This document shows positions 10,180-19,759 of a DNA stretch of 64,000 nt, in pieces (positions within the stretch are counted from its first letter, which is position 1; every line of letters begins with the position of its first letter). A program made the position numbers and the translations under genes. The DNA lies in the NCBI GenBank assembly GCA_020633725.1, contig JACKDC010000001.1, forward strand, positions 310,001-374,000. The letters run 5' to 3'. The notes under the pieces are model-generated. The model saw nothing but the letters and a program-made list of their open reading frames with translations, was not told the DNA's origin and did not search any database. The stretch comes from Candidatus Latescibacterota bacterium (GTDB taxonomy: Bacteria; Krumholzibacteriota; Krumholzibacteriia; JACNKJ01).

Positions 10180-11105
10180 TGCTCGCGTCGCAGCTGGCCG
10201 CCTTCGTCGCCGTCCTTCGTCCCCGCCAGTGGACGAAGAACCTCATCGTGCTCTTCGGCATCGTCTTCGCGCGGCAGACGGGTCAGGCGTCCCTGCTCGC
10301 GCGGAGCGTGGCGGCCTGTCTCGTCTTCTGTCTGCTCTCGGGCGCGATCTACCTGGTGAACGACCGCCTGGACCTGGAGAAGGATCGCATCCACCCGGAG
10401 AAGCGGCGACGTCCGCTGCCGTCGGGGCGCCTGCCGCTGAGCTGGGTGCCGGGCGGGCTCGTGCTGGTGCTGGCCCTGGCGCTGGGCGGGGCGTGGTGGC
10501 TCGGGCGGAACTTCTTCGTCCTGTCGGTGATCTTCGTGCTGCTGAACGTCCTCTACTCGCTCTGGCTCAAGCACCAGGTGATCCTGGACGCCTTCGGCAT
10601 CGCCCTGAACTTCGTGCTCCGCGCCGTGGCGGGGGTGGCGGTGCTCGCGCCCCACGTGGTGACGGCCTTCGGCGGCGCCAGCGGCCCCGGCAGCGTGCTG
10701 CTCTCGCCCTGGCTGCTGGTCTGCACCTTCTTCGGCTCGCTCTTCCTGGCCTTCGCCAAGCGGCGCAGCGAGCTGCTCGAGCTCGACGAACCCGGCCGCC
10801 ACCGCCCGGTGCTGGCGCGCTACAACGGACCGCTGCTGGACCAGCTCGTCGGCCTCTCCGCCGGCGTGGTGATCCTCGCCTACGCGCTCTACACGCTCTG
10901 GCCGAGCACGGTGGAGCGCTACGGCGCGGGCTTCCTGCTCTCGAACGTCTTCGTCACCTTCGGCGTGATGCGCTACCTCTACCTCGCCTACGGCGGCGGC
11001 GGCGCGGGCGATCCCGCCGAGGTGCTGCTGCGCGACCGGCCCATCCAGCTCAGCGCGCTGGGCTGGATGCTCTTCACCCTGTGGACGGTGGGGTTGGGCC
11101 GATGA
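10179..11105 (+). CDS. UbiA-family prenyltransferase, DPPR synthase-like
   Basis: Integral membrane enzyme of 308 residues. It resembles decaprenyl-phosphate phosphoribosyltransferase, which moves phosphoribose from PRPP to a polyprenyl phosphate and so starts the route to lipid-linked ribose or arabinose. The opening RPRQWTKNLIV is typical of this subgroup. The first Asp-rich motif is NDRLDLEKDR (N61, D62, D65, D69), followed by HPEKRRRPLPSG, and the second conserved site is ILDAFGIALNFVLRAVAG. About eight or nine membrane helices are visible. Other UbiA enzymes (menaquinone, heme O) are less likely given the N-terminus. Overlaps udk by one base and ispE by four. Confidence 0.8.
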   Translation: MLASQLAAFVAVLRPRQWTKNLIVLFGIVFARQTGQASLLARSVAACLVFCLLSGAIYLVNDRLDLEKDRIHPEKRRRPLPSGRLPLSWVPGGLVLVLALALGGAWWLGRNFFVLSVIFVLLNVLYSLWLKHQVILDAFGIALNFVLRAVAGVAVLAPHVVTAFGGASGPGSVLLSPWLLVCTFFGSLFLAFAKRRSELLELDEPGRHRPVLARYNGPLLDQLVGLSAGVVILAYALYTLWPSTVERYGAGFLLSNVFVTFGVMRYLYLAYGGGGAGDPAEVLLRDRPIQLSALGWMLFTLWTVGLGR

Positions 11106-12001
11106 GCGACGCGTCGCGACTGCCCGAGCGGGTCGAGGCCTTCGCGCCGGCCAAGCTCAACCTCGGCCTCGAGGTGCTGCGCCGTCGCCCGGACGGCTAC
11201 CACGACATCGAGACGCTCTTCCAGACCGTCGACTGGGGCGACCGGCTCGTCTTCACCCGGCGGCCCGACAAAGCGGACTTGGAACTCCGCATCACGGGGC
11301 AGCCGCTGGCGGACGAGACCCACAATACCGCAAGGCGGGCCTACGCCCTCCTGCGGGAAACCCGGCCGGGGCGCCTGGGCGGCGTGAGGGTGGATCTGGA
11401 CAAGCGCATTCCGGTGGGCGCGGGCCTCGGCGGGGGCAGCAGCGACGGCGCCGCCGCGCTGCTGGCGCTCAACCGCTTGTTCGGCTTGGACTTGGACGCC
11501 GCCACCCTCGGGCGGCTCGCGCTGGAGCTCGGCAGCGACGTACCCTTCTTCCTCGCCGGGGGCACCGCCATCGGCAGGGGACGGGGCGAGCGACTCGAGG
11601 CCCTGCCGCCGCTGCACCGGGGCGCCTTTCTGCTGGTCCATCCCGGGTTTTCGGTCAGCACGGCCTGGGCCTACGAGCATTTGCGATTGGGCTTGACAGG
11701 CCACCCGTATCGGATTAGTGTCGAACAAGTTAAGGTTTATCTGTCGCGGTTTCCCGTCCCCGGCATGGTCCTGAAGAACCGCCTAGAGGACGTTGTGTTT
11801 CCGGCCTACCCCGTTCTTTCCGATATCGTGGAGAGCCTGGAGGAGGCCGGAGCGGTGCAAGCGCTGATGAGCGGGAGTGGTGCGACGCTCTTCGGCACGT
11901 TCCGGGATCGCGAGGCGGCAGCGCGCGCCGGGGTCTTGCTGGCAGAGCGCTGGCAGACGTGGGTAGTCGCACCCAGGACGCAGGGGATAGGCCTCGACTG
12001 A
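11102..12001 (+). CDS. ispE: 4-diphosphocytidyl-2-C-methyl-D-erythritol kinase
   Basis: ATP-dependent GHMP kinase of the MEP isoprenoid pathway. The 299-residue protein shows the N-terminal APAKLNLGLEVLRRRPDGYH, the GHMP ATP loop PVGAGLGGGSSDGAAAL (~104-120), the conserved LGSDVPFFLAGG and the C-terminal MSGSGATLFG. The ATG overlaps the previous stop (ATGA). The last ~300 bases use AT-richer, rarer codons than the rest, because a sigma70-type promoter sits inside the coding sequence at 11693-11721. Identity is secure. Confidence 0.96.
   Translation: MSDASRLPERVEAFAPAKLNLGLEVLRRRPDGYHDIETLFQTVDWGDRLVFTRRPDKADLELRITGQPLADETHNTARRAYALLRETRPGRLGGVRVDLDKRIPVGAGLGGGSSDGAAALLALNRLFGLDLDAATLGRLALELGSDVPFFLAGGTAIGRGRGERLEALPPLHRGAFLLVHPGFSVSTAWAYEHLRLGLTGHPYRISVEQVKVYLSRFPVPGMVLKNRLEDVVFPAYPVLSDIVESLEEAGAVQALMSGSGATLFGTFRDREAAARAGVLLAERWQTWVVAPRTQGIGLD
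11693..11721 (+). promoter_or_regulatory. Predicted promoter inside ispE, reading toward spoVG
   Basis: A consensus TTGACA (11693-11698) and TAGTGT (11716-11721) are 17 bases apart within the ispE coding sequence. The surrounding ~120 bases are notably AT-richer than the rest of the gene. Transcription from here would give a leader of about 330 bases before spoVG and continue into tRNA-Gln and prs. A weaker pair, TCGACT (11994-11999) and TAGGAT (12016-12021), lies just before spoVG. Confidence 0.6.
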
Positions 12002-12057
12002 CTCGGGCGCAGCAGTAGGATCGACTGGCTAGGACATCGACCGGCTGGGAGGAACTC

Positions 12058-12363
12058 ATGGAGATCACCGAGGTCCGTATCTCCCTGCGCAATGACGACA
12101 AGCTGAAGGCCTTCGCCAGCATGACCTTCGACGACTGCTTCGTGGTTCGCGGTCTGAAGATCATCGAGGGAGCCGGCGGCTTTTTCGTTGCCATGCCCAG
12201 CCGCAAGCGCGGCGACGGCACGTATCAGGACATCGCCCACCCTGTGAACAACCACACGCGCACGAAGATCGAGGCTCGCATCCTCAACGAGTACGCGAAG
12301 GAAGTCGGACGGCTCGAGTCCGGTGAGACCGACTACTCGACGGGCAGCGAGGACGACGAGTAG
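12058..12363 (+). CDS. spoVG: SpoVG family RNA/DNA-binding regulator
   Basis: Small (101 residues) site-specific nucleic-acid-binding protein of the SpoVG family, widespread also in organisms that do not form spores. The conserved core is present: ITEVRISLRN, LKAFASMTFDDCFVVRGLKI, GGFFVAMPSRKR and YQDIAHPVN. The tail is acidic and ends EDDE. A GGGAGGAA site precedes the ATG at 12058. The neighbourhood (ispE, spoVG, tRNA-Gln, prs, rplY, pth) is seen in several phyla. It is probably transcribed from the promoter inside ispE. Confidence 0.95.
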   Translation: MEITEVRISLRNDDKLKAFASMTFDDCFVVRGLKIIEGAGGFFVAMPSRKRGDGTYQDIAHPVNNHTRTKIEARILNEYAKEVGRLESGETDYSTGSEDDE

Positions 12364-12377
12364 CAGACTGCGCTCGC

Positions 12378-12449
12378 TGGGGCGTCGACAAGTGGCAAGT
12401 CACAGGTTTTTGGTACCTGCATTCGGAGGTTCGAATCCTCCCGCCCCAA
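12378..12449 (+). tRNA. tRNA-Gln (UUG anticodon)
   Basis: A 72-base cloverleaf folds by eye. The acceptor stem is TGGGGCG with CGCCCCA, the D arm is 12387-12401, and the anticodon stem is CAGGT/ACCTG (12403-12407 and 12415-12419) around the loop TTTTGGT. The anticodon UUG at 12410-12412 reads CAA. The T arm is GGAGG/CCTCC with loop TTCGAAT. The first pair is U1-A72, as in glutamine tRNAs, and the discriminator is A12449. The next bases are CCT, so the terminal CCA is not fully encoded and must be added by tRNA nucleotidyltransferase. It lies 14 bases after spoVG and is probably co-transcribed with it. Confidence 0.95.
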
Positions 12450-12519
12450 CCTAGGCGATCAGGATGCGCGGAGCTGCGGCGTGAGCGGCCTGCGCGGAGT
12501 TACGCTCGAAAGGTCTCGC

Positions 12520-13464
12520 ATGTTCTCCACGCGTGAAGATCTCTGCCTCCTCACCGGCACCGCCAACCGTCCCCTGGCCGAGCGCATCGCGCGCTACGTG
12601 GGACGAAGCCTCACCGAGACCACGATCGAGCGCTTCGCGGACGGGGAGATCTACGCGCACATCCAGGAGAACATTCGCGGCGTGGACGCGTTCATCATCC
12701 AGTCCACGCCCGCCCCGGCGGACAACCTCATGGAGCTGCTGATCCTCATCGACGCCTGCAAGCGCGCGAGCGCGCAGCGCGTGACGGCGGTGATTCCCTA
12801 TCTCGGCTACGCGCGGCAGGACCGCAAGGACCGCCCGCGCGTCGCGATCACGGCCAAGCTCGTGGCGAATCTCATCACGAGCGCCGGGGCCGACCGCGGG
12901 CTGACCATGGACCTGCACACGCCGCAGATCCAGGGCTTCTTCGACATCCCGCTGGACCACCTCTTCGCCGCGCCCGTGCTGCTGGACTACCTGGAGCACC
13001 TGGGCCTGGAGCGCCCGGCGGTGGTCGCGCCGGACGTGGGCAGCGTCAAGATGGCGCGCGCCTTCGCCAAGCGGCTGCACGCCGAGCTGGCCATCGTGGA
13101 CAAGCGGCGGCCCTCGGCCAATGTTTCGGAAACCATGAACCTCATCGGCGAGGTGGACGGCCGCGACGTGGTGATCGTCGACGATCTCATCGACACCGCG
13201 GGCACGCTGGCCAACGCCGCCGAGCTCTGCATGGCCCGCGGCGCCCGCTCGGTCCGGGCGGCGGCCACCCACGGCCTGCTCTCCGGGCAGGCCATCGCGC
13301 GCCTGTCGGCCTCGCCGCTCAAGGACGTGGCCATCACCAATTCGCTGAACCGGGAAAACGACGACCTGCCGCCCTCGGTCCAGATTCTGGACGTCGCCCC
13401 CTTGCTCGGCGAGGCGATTCGGCGCATACATAACGCCGAATCCGTGAGTTCGCTCTTCATCTGA
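12520..13464 (+). CDS. prs: Ribose-phosphate pyrophosphokinase
   Basis: Makes PRPP from ribose 5-phosphate and ATP, supplying purine, pyrimidine, His and Trp synthesis. The 314-residue product has the catalytic flexible loop YLGYARQDRKD, DLHTPQIQGFFDIPLDHL, and the PRPP-binding loop VIVDDLIDTAGT. The ATG at 12520 is preceded by GAAAGG and gives the usual family length. A GTG at 12481 would add 13 residues without support. It may also feed the PRPP-using UbiA-family enzyme at 10179. Confidence 0.97.
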   Translation: MFSTREDLCLLTGTANRPLAERIARYVGRSLTETTIERFADGEIYAHIQENIRGVDAFIIQSTPAPADNLMELLILIDACKRASAQRVTAVIPYLGYARQDRKDRPRVAITAKLVANLITSAGADRGLTMDLHTPQIQGFFDIPLDHLFAAPVLLDYLEHLGLERPAVVAPDVGSVKMARAFAKRLHAELAIVDKRRPSANVSETMNLIGEVDGRDVVIVDDLIDTAGTLANAAELCMARGARSVRAAATHGLLSGQAIARLSASPLKDVAITNSLNRENDDLPPSVQILDVAPLLGEAIRRIHNAESVSSLFI

Positions 13465-13531
13465 TCCGTCAACCCAAGCTCCGTCTTCGATTCCCGGCCA
13501 CTCGCGCCGGGGCGGGGAAACGGGAGGAATC

Positions 13532-14170
13532 ATGCAGACCGTCGATCTCAAGGCCACGACCCGCGAGGGCACTGGCAAGTCCGTCACCCGCAAGCTGCGC
13601 GCCCAGGGCGTGCTGCCCGCCACCCTCTACGGCGCCGACTCCAAGGCCCGGAGCCTCCAGGTCGAGGCCATCGAGTTCGAGCTGCTCTACCGCGCGCGCG
13701 AGAGCAGCAACTTCATCCTGAATCTCGTTGTGGACGGCGCCGCGCCGGTGCTGAGCATCGTCCGCGAGCGGCAGCGCCACCCGGTGTCGAACCGCGTCAT
13801 CCACGTGGACTTCCAGCGCATCAGCATGGACAAGCCCGTCAGCGTGGACGTGCCCGTCCACATCATCGGCGAGTCCCGCGCGATCAAGGACCTGGGCGGC
13901 ATCCTCGAGCACCTGCTGCGCCAGGTGACGATCAGCTGCCTGCCCAACGACATCCCCGACAGCATCCAGGTGGACATCTCGAAGCTGGGGATCAACGAGT
14001 CCATCCACGTGCGCGACCTGAACGTGCCCAAGGTGACCTTCGTGGCCGAGCCCGCCCGCGCGGTGGTGAACATCGCGGCGCCGCGCCTGGTCAAGGGCGC
14101 CAGCGGCGTCGAGGGCGACGACGACGAGGGGGAGGCCGCTCCGGATGCGGGCGGTGCTGGCGACTCTTAG
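13532..14170 (+). CDS. rplY: Large ribosomal subunit protein bL25 (CTC/TL5 type)
   Basis: Binds 5S rRNA in the large ribosomal subunit. The 212-residue protein is the long CTC form. The N-terminal 5S-binding domain (TVDLKATTREGTGKSVTRKL, then HVDFQRI) is followed by the C-terminal TL5 beta domain (VDVPVHIIGES to about AEPARAVVNI) and an acidic tail (EGDDDEGEAAPD). GGGAGGAAT precedes the ATG. A short inverted repeat (CCCGGC at 13493-13498, GCCGGG at 13506-13511) lies in the leader. The 3' end overlaps pth by 26 bases. Confidence 0.96.
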   Translation: MQTVDLKATTREGTGKSVTRKLRAQGVLPATLYGADSKARSLQVEAIEFELLYRARESSNFILNLVVDGAAPVLSIVRERQRHPVSNRVIHVDFQRISMDKPVSVDVPVHIIGESRAIKDLGGILEHLLRQVTISCLPNDIPDSIQVDISKLGINESIHVRDLNVPKVTFVAEPARAVVNIAAPRLVKGASGVEGDDDEGEAAPDAGGAGDS

Positions 14171-14777
14171 GCGCCTGTTCCGGCCGCCGTCCCTGCGCTA
14201 TGACGGGCTGGCGGGCCTGGTCATCGGACTGGGCAACCCGGGGCCGCGCTACGCGTCCACCCGCCACAACGCGGGCTGGATGGTGGTGGAGCGCCTGGCT
14301 CGCCGCGCGGGGCAGGACTTCCGCCCCGGACGGGGAGACTTTCACGCCGCCCGCTGGGCACGTCCGGCGGGCGACGTGCTTCTCGTCCTGCCCACGACCT
14401 TCATGAACCGGTCCGGCGAGGCGGGGGCGCGGCTGCTCGAGCTCACGGGCCTCGCGCCCGCCGACTGCCTCGTCCTGGTGGACGACCTCGACCTGCCCCT
14501 GGGCCGCCTGCGCCTGCGCGCCCGGGGCAGCGACGGCGGCCACCGCGGCCTGGCCTCGCTGACCGCCGCCTGGGCGAGCGACGCGTTCCCCCGCCTGCGC
14601 CTGGGCATCGGCCGCCCGGCGGACGACACGGTGGAGCACGTCCTCGCGCCCTTCGCGGACGCGGAACTTGACACGGCCGAGCGGATGATCGAAGCTGCCG
14701 CGGATGCCGTTTCCGAGACCCTGGATCGCGGTCTCGAGCGCGCCGCAAGCCACTTCAACGCCCTGCAGATCACCTGA
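14145..14777 (+). CDS. pth: Peptidyl-tRNA hydrolase
   Basis: Releases peptide from prematurely dropped peptidyl-tRNA. The family core is clear: VIGLGNPGPRYASTRHNAGW with the catalytic His, TFMNRSGEA, LVLVDDLDLPLGRLRLR and GSDGGHRGLASL. The 210-residue product has about 20 extra residues at the N-terminus compared with E. coli Pth; these are encoded in the overlap with rplY. A shorter start is possible, but no better ribosome site is visible. The order rplY-pth is a classic pairing. Confidence 0.95.
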   Translation: MRAVLATLRRLFRPPSLRYDGLAGLVIGLGNPGPRYASTRHNAGWMVVERLARRAGQDFRPGRGDFHAARWARPAGDVLLVLPTTFMNRSGEAGARLLELTGLAPADCLVLVDDLDLPLGRLRLRARGSDGGHRGLASLTAAWASDAFPRLRLGIGRPADDTVEHVLAPFADAELDTAERMIEAAADAVSETLDRGLERAASHFNALQIT

Positions 14778-14834
14778 CCCGACCGCGGGTCGCCGCTATG
14801 CCGTGGGGGCACAGCCGAGGGGAGACCTACGCCA

Positions 14835-16907
<2,073 letters not shown>

Positions 16908-16912
16908 CGGGG

Positions 16913-16941
16913 TTTACACCGCCGTCCGCCCGCGCTATATT
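16913..16941 (+). promoter_or_regulatory. Predicted strong promoter of rpsF-rpsR-rplI
   Basis: TTTACA (16913-16918) and TATATT (16936-16941) are separated by 17 bases directly after hppA. The predicted start near 16948 gives a leader of about 134 bases before rpsF. The -10 is one of the few AT-rich hexamers in the region. Confidence 0.7.
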
Positions 16942-16943
16942 GA

Positions 16944-16971
16944 CGGGCCGGGAGTTCAGGCTCCCGGCCCG
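16944..16971. other. Perfect 11-bp inverted repeat across the predicted rpsF transcription start
   Basis: Arms 16944-16954 (CGGGCCGGGAG) and 16961-16971 are exact complements around a 6-base loop (TTCAGG). No T-run follows, so it is a poor intrinsic terminator for hppA. It overlaps the predicted +1 of the rpsF promoter and could be an operator or a 5'-terminal mRNA hairpin. Confidence 0.6.
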
Positions 16972-16998
16972 CATTTACATAGCAGCAATACGAATGCC

Positions 16999-17059
16999 TG
17001 GCCGGCCACGCGCCGGCCACACCCTGCTCCCGGCCCCCGTTCGGGGCGACCGGGGGCCG
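16999..17059 (+). promoter_or_regulatory. Structured leader of the S6-S18-L9 operon
   Basis: Two further inverted repeats follow in the leader. The first is TGGCCGG (16999-17005) with CCGGCCA (17013-17019), and the second is CGGCCCCCG (17031-17039) with CGGGGGCCG (17051-17059). Then comes CAGTCCGAAGGGAGG just before the TTG start. rpsF operons often carry an S6:S18-binding leader; whether this is one cannot be decided by eye. Confidence 0.4.
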
Positions 17060-17081
17060 TCAGTCCGAAGGGAGGCAGGCA

Positions 17082-17594
17082 TTGAGAGCCTACGAGTGTC
17101 TGTACATCGTCCATCCCGCCGCGGACAGCTCCGAGCTGGAGCAGTCGGCCGCCAAGTTCGGTGAGATCGTCACCGGGCAGGGCGGCACCGTGCGGCAGGT
17201 GGATCAGTGGGGGAAGCGCCAGCTCGCCTACCCCATCCAGAAGTTCACCGACGGCAACTACATCCTGATGCGCTTCGACGCCCCGGCGACCACCATCGCC
17301 GAGCTGGAGTTCCGCATGCGCGTGGACGACCGCGTCCTGCGCTACATGACCAGCTACGAGGTGCCCGAGGGCGCCGGGCAGAACGACGAGCTCATGCAGC
17401 TCACCGAGCGCAAGGAGCGCGATCGCCGCGGTCGCGGCCGTGGCCCCCGTGGCCGCGGACCTCGCCCCGGCGGCGGACGCGGCCCCCGCGAGGACGGCCC
17501 CCGTCCTCCGCGCGACGACCAGGATGACCACGCGCCCCGGTCCGCCCGTGGCGCTGACGCCGACAGGGACAACGATGGAGGGAGGGACGACTAA
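17082..17594 (+). CDS. rpsF: Small ribosomal subunit protein bS6 with Arg/Gly-rich tail
   Basis: Binds the central domain of 16S rRNA together with bS18. The first ~100 residues are canonical (RAYECLYIVHPAADSSELEQ, WGKRQLAYPIQKFTDGNYIL, RVLRYMTSYE). The 170-residue length exceeds E. coli S6 (131 or 135) because of a ~55-residue tail rich in Arg, Gly and Pro (RRGRGRGPRGRGPRPGGGRG) ending in Asp-rich sequence. The start is TTG at 17082, with GGGAGG six bases upstream; no ATG or GTG is better placed. The stop overlaps rpsR by one base (TAATG). Confidence 0.96.
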   Translation: MRAYECLYIVHPAADSSELEQSAAKFGEIVTGQGGTVRQVDQWGKRQLAYPIQKFTDGNYILMRFDAPATTIAELEFRMRVDDRVLRYMTSYEVPEGAGQNDELMQLTERKERDRRGRGRGPRGRGPRPGGGRGPREDGPRPPRDDQDDHAPRSARGADADRDNDGGRDD

Positions 17595-17854
17595 TGCCGC
17601 GTATCCGTCGCAAGAAGAAGAAGGCGCGCAAGTGGAGCGGGCGGAAAAAGCCCTGCAAGTTCTGCATCACCCACGTGGACGAGGTGGACTACAAGAACCA
17701 GGAGCTCCTGGGCCGCTTCGTCAATGACCGCGGCAAGATCGCGCCCCGCCGCATCACCGGCACCTGTGCGCGGCATCAGCGCATGCTGGTCTCCGGCATC
17801 AAGAAGGCCCGCTACGTGGCGCTGCTGCCCTACGTGCGCGAGCACTGGCGCTAG
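17594..17854 (+). CDS. rpsR: Small ribosomal subunit protein bS18, Cys-containing form
   Basis: Partner of bS6 in the platform of the small subunit. The 86-residue protein is very basic at its N-terminus (RIRRKKKKARK) and has the conserved GKIAPRRITGTCARHQRML. It retains a CKFC pair and the downstream CARH, so it looks like the zinc-binding C+ form of S18 (metal binding is inferred). The start overlaps the rpsF stop by one base. Confidence 0.97.
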   Translation: MPRIRRKKKKARKWSGRKKPCKFCITHVDEVDYKNQELLGRFVNDRGKIAPRRITGTCARHQRMLVSGIKKARYVALLPYVREHWR

Positions 17855-17869
17855 GCGAGGAGGACGAGC

Positions 17870-18319
17870 ATGGAAATCCTGTTGACCCAGAGCGTGGACA
17901 GTCTCGGCAAGCGGGGCGACCGCGTGAACGTGGCCAAGGGCTACTTCCGCAACTTCCTCCGGCCCCGCGGCATGGCGGTGCTGGCGACCGACGGCAACCT
18001 GCGCGCCATGGCGGAAGAGGATCGCGTCCGCGCCCGCAAGGACCGCAAGAACGTGGTCGCCGCCGAGGAACTGCGCAAGATCGTCGAGGGCGTCACGCTC
18101 CAGTTCTCGGGCCAGACCACCGAGGAGGGTCACCTCTACGGCTCCGTCACGGCCCAGAACATCGCCAAGGAGCTCCAGGCCAAGGGCTATCAGATCGAGA
18201 CCGGCATGGTCGATCTCGAGGAGCACATCAAGGAGCTGGGCGAGTACCCGGTCATCCTGAAGCTCCATCGCGGCCAGGGAGTGGAGGCGACCATCAAGGT
18301 CGTGGTGAGCGGGGAGTAG
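17870..18319 (+). CDS. rplI: Large ribosomal subunit protein bL9
   Basis: 23S rRNA-binding protein of 149 residues, the same length as in E. coli. The N-terminal domain (MEILLTQSVDSLGKRGDRV, NVAKGYFRNFLRPRGMA) joins a long connecting helix, followed by the C-terminal domain (EEGHLYGSVTAQNIAKEL, LGEYPVILKLHRGQ). GAGGAGGA precedes the ATG at 17870. Third gene of the rpsF-rpsR-rplI operon. Confidence 0.98.
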   Translation: MEILLTQSVDSLGKRGDRVNVAKGYFRNFLRPRGMAVLATDGNLRAMAEEDRVRARKDRKNVVAAEELRKIVEGVTLQFSGQTTEEGHLYGSVTAQNIAKELQAKGYQIETGMVDLEEHIKELGEYPVILKLHRGQGVEATIKVVVSGE

Positions 18320-18391
18320 CGCGAAGGCCCGACCCGCGGCCCGTCACCCGAACCCGTCGCCTGGACACCGGGCGGGCAAAGGAGCAGCGGC

Positions 18392-19759
18392 GTGGAGATG
18401 CCTGCAAAGATCTTTCGCGAGTACGACATTCGCGGCGTCGTGGGGGAAGACCTCGACGCCGCGACTTATCGTGCCCTGGGTGGCGCCCTGGGAAGCCGCT
18501 TCCTCGACGACGGCGCGCGCGCGGCGGTAGTCGGCCACGACAACCGCACGCACTCCCCCGAACTGAGCGAAGCGCTGATCGAGGGCATCCGCGCCACCGG
18601 GCTGGACGTCATCTTCATCGGCGAGGTGCCCACCCCGGTGCTCTACTTCGCCCAGGCGACCCTGGGCGAGGGCCGGAACTTCGCCGCGATGGTCACCGCC
18701 AGCCACAATCCCCCGCGCTACAACGGCGTCAAGGTGGTCTCGGCCGGCCGCGCCCTCAGCGGCGAGGAGATCCAGGATCTCCGCCGCCGCGCCGCGGGCC
18801 CCTTGCCCACCGGGCGGGGCGGCCGCACGGACGAGGACTTCCGGCCGCGCTACCTGGCGCGCCTGGGCGAAGGCCTCACACCGCGCCGCGCGGTGAAGGT
18901 GGCCGTCGACTGCGGCAACGGCACCGCCGGCATCGTGGCGCGCAAGCTCTTCGAGGCCTGGGGCGCCGACGCGACCCTGCTCTACGAGGATCCCGACGGC
19001 AACTTTCCCAACCACCCCGCCGATCCCGTCGTCGCCGACAACCTGAAGGTCCTGATCCAGACCGTGCGCGAGGGCGGCTACGAGCTGGGCGTCGCCTTCG
19101 ACGGGGATTCGGATCGATTGGGTGTGGTCGACGAGCGCGGCGAGATCCTCTGGGGCGACCGCCTGCTCGCGCTCTACGCGCGCAGCGTGCTCGCCGAGCA
19201 TCCCGGCGCGAAGGTGATCTTCGAGGTGAAGTGCTCGCGCGCGCTCGGCGAGGACATCGCCGCCCACGGCGGCCAGCCCGTGCTCTGGAAGACCGGCCAC
19301 TCGCTCATCAAGGCCAAGATGAAGGCCGAGGGCGCGCTGCTGGCCGGCGAGATGAGCGGACACCTGTTCTTCGCCGACCGCTACTACGGCTACGACGACG
19401 CCCTCTACGCCGCCGGCCGCCTGCTCGAGATCGTGGCCGCCGCCGACTCGCCGCTGAGCGGCCTGCTGGCGGGCGCGCCGCGCTACGTCTCCACGCCGGA
19501 GATCCGGCTCTCCTGCCCGGACGAGTCCAAGTTCCAGGTGGTGGAGGCCCTCAGGCAGCGCTTCGCGCGCGACTACGAGGTGGTGGACATCGACGGTGTG
19601 CGCATCGAGTTCCCCGACGGCTGGGGACTCGTCCGCGCCTCCAACACCGGTCCCGTGCTGGTGCTGCGCTTCGAGGCCGTGAGCCAGGAGCGCCTGGAGG
19701 CCATCCGCAGCCTGGTGATGGACGCCCTGCACGCGGAGCTGCCGGAGGGGGGCGACTGA
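18392..19759 (+). CDS. manB: Phosphomannomutase/phosphoglucomutase
   Basis: Interconverts sugar 6- and 1-phosphates (mannose and/or glucose) through a phosphoserine intermediate. The 455-residue, four-domain protein begins KIFREYDIRGVVGEDL. It has the active serine S104 in TASHNPP, the Mg-binding loop FDGDSDRLGVVD, the sugar-binding GEMSGHLFF and the phosphate-binding RASNTGPVLVLRFEA. The GTG at 18392 is 6 bases from AAAGGAG; an ATG two codons later is a possible alternative. Its overlap with the guanylyltransferase gene points to mannose 1-phosphate. The closest family model is AlgC/ManB. Confidence 0.92.
   Translation: MEMPAKIFREYDIRGVVGEDLDAATYRALGGALGSRFLDDGARAAVVGHDNRTHSPELSEALIEGIRATGLDVIFIGEVPTPVLYFAQATLGEGRNFAAMVTASHNPPRYNGVKVVSAGRALSGEEIQDLRRRAAGPLPTGRGGRTDEDFRPRYLARLGEGLTPRRAVKVAVDCGNGTAGIVARKLFEAWGADATLLYEDPDGNFPNHPADPVVADNLKVLIQTVREGGYELGVAFDGDSDRLGVVDERGEILWGDRLLALYARSVLAEHPGAKVIFEVKCSRALGEDIAAHGGQPVLWKTGHSLIKAKMKAEGALLAGEMSGHLFFADRYYGYDDALYAAGRLLEIVAAADSPLSGLLAGAPRYVSTPEIRLSCPDESKFQVVEALRQRFARDYEVVDIDGVRIEFPDGWGLVRASNTGPVLVLRFEAVSQERLEAIRSLVMDALHAELPEGGD

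Noticed and set aside
12481..12519. GTG at 12481 as the prs start
   Set aside because: It adds 13 residues not found in the family; GAAAGG is placed for the ATG at 12520.
14668..14673. TTGACA within pth as an hppA promoter
   Set aside because: No acceptable -10 hexamer lies 16-18 bases downstream (GAAGCT at 17).
14776..14791. GACCCG/CGGGTC hairpin after pth as a terminator
   Set aside because: Six base pairs with no T-run behind it; probably chance in GC-rich DNA.
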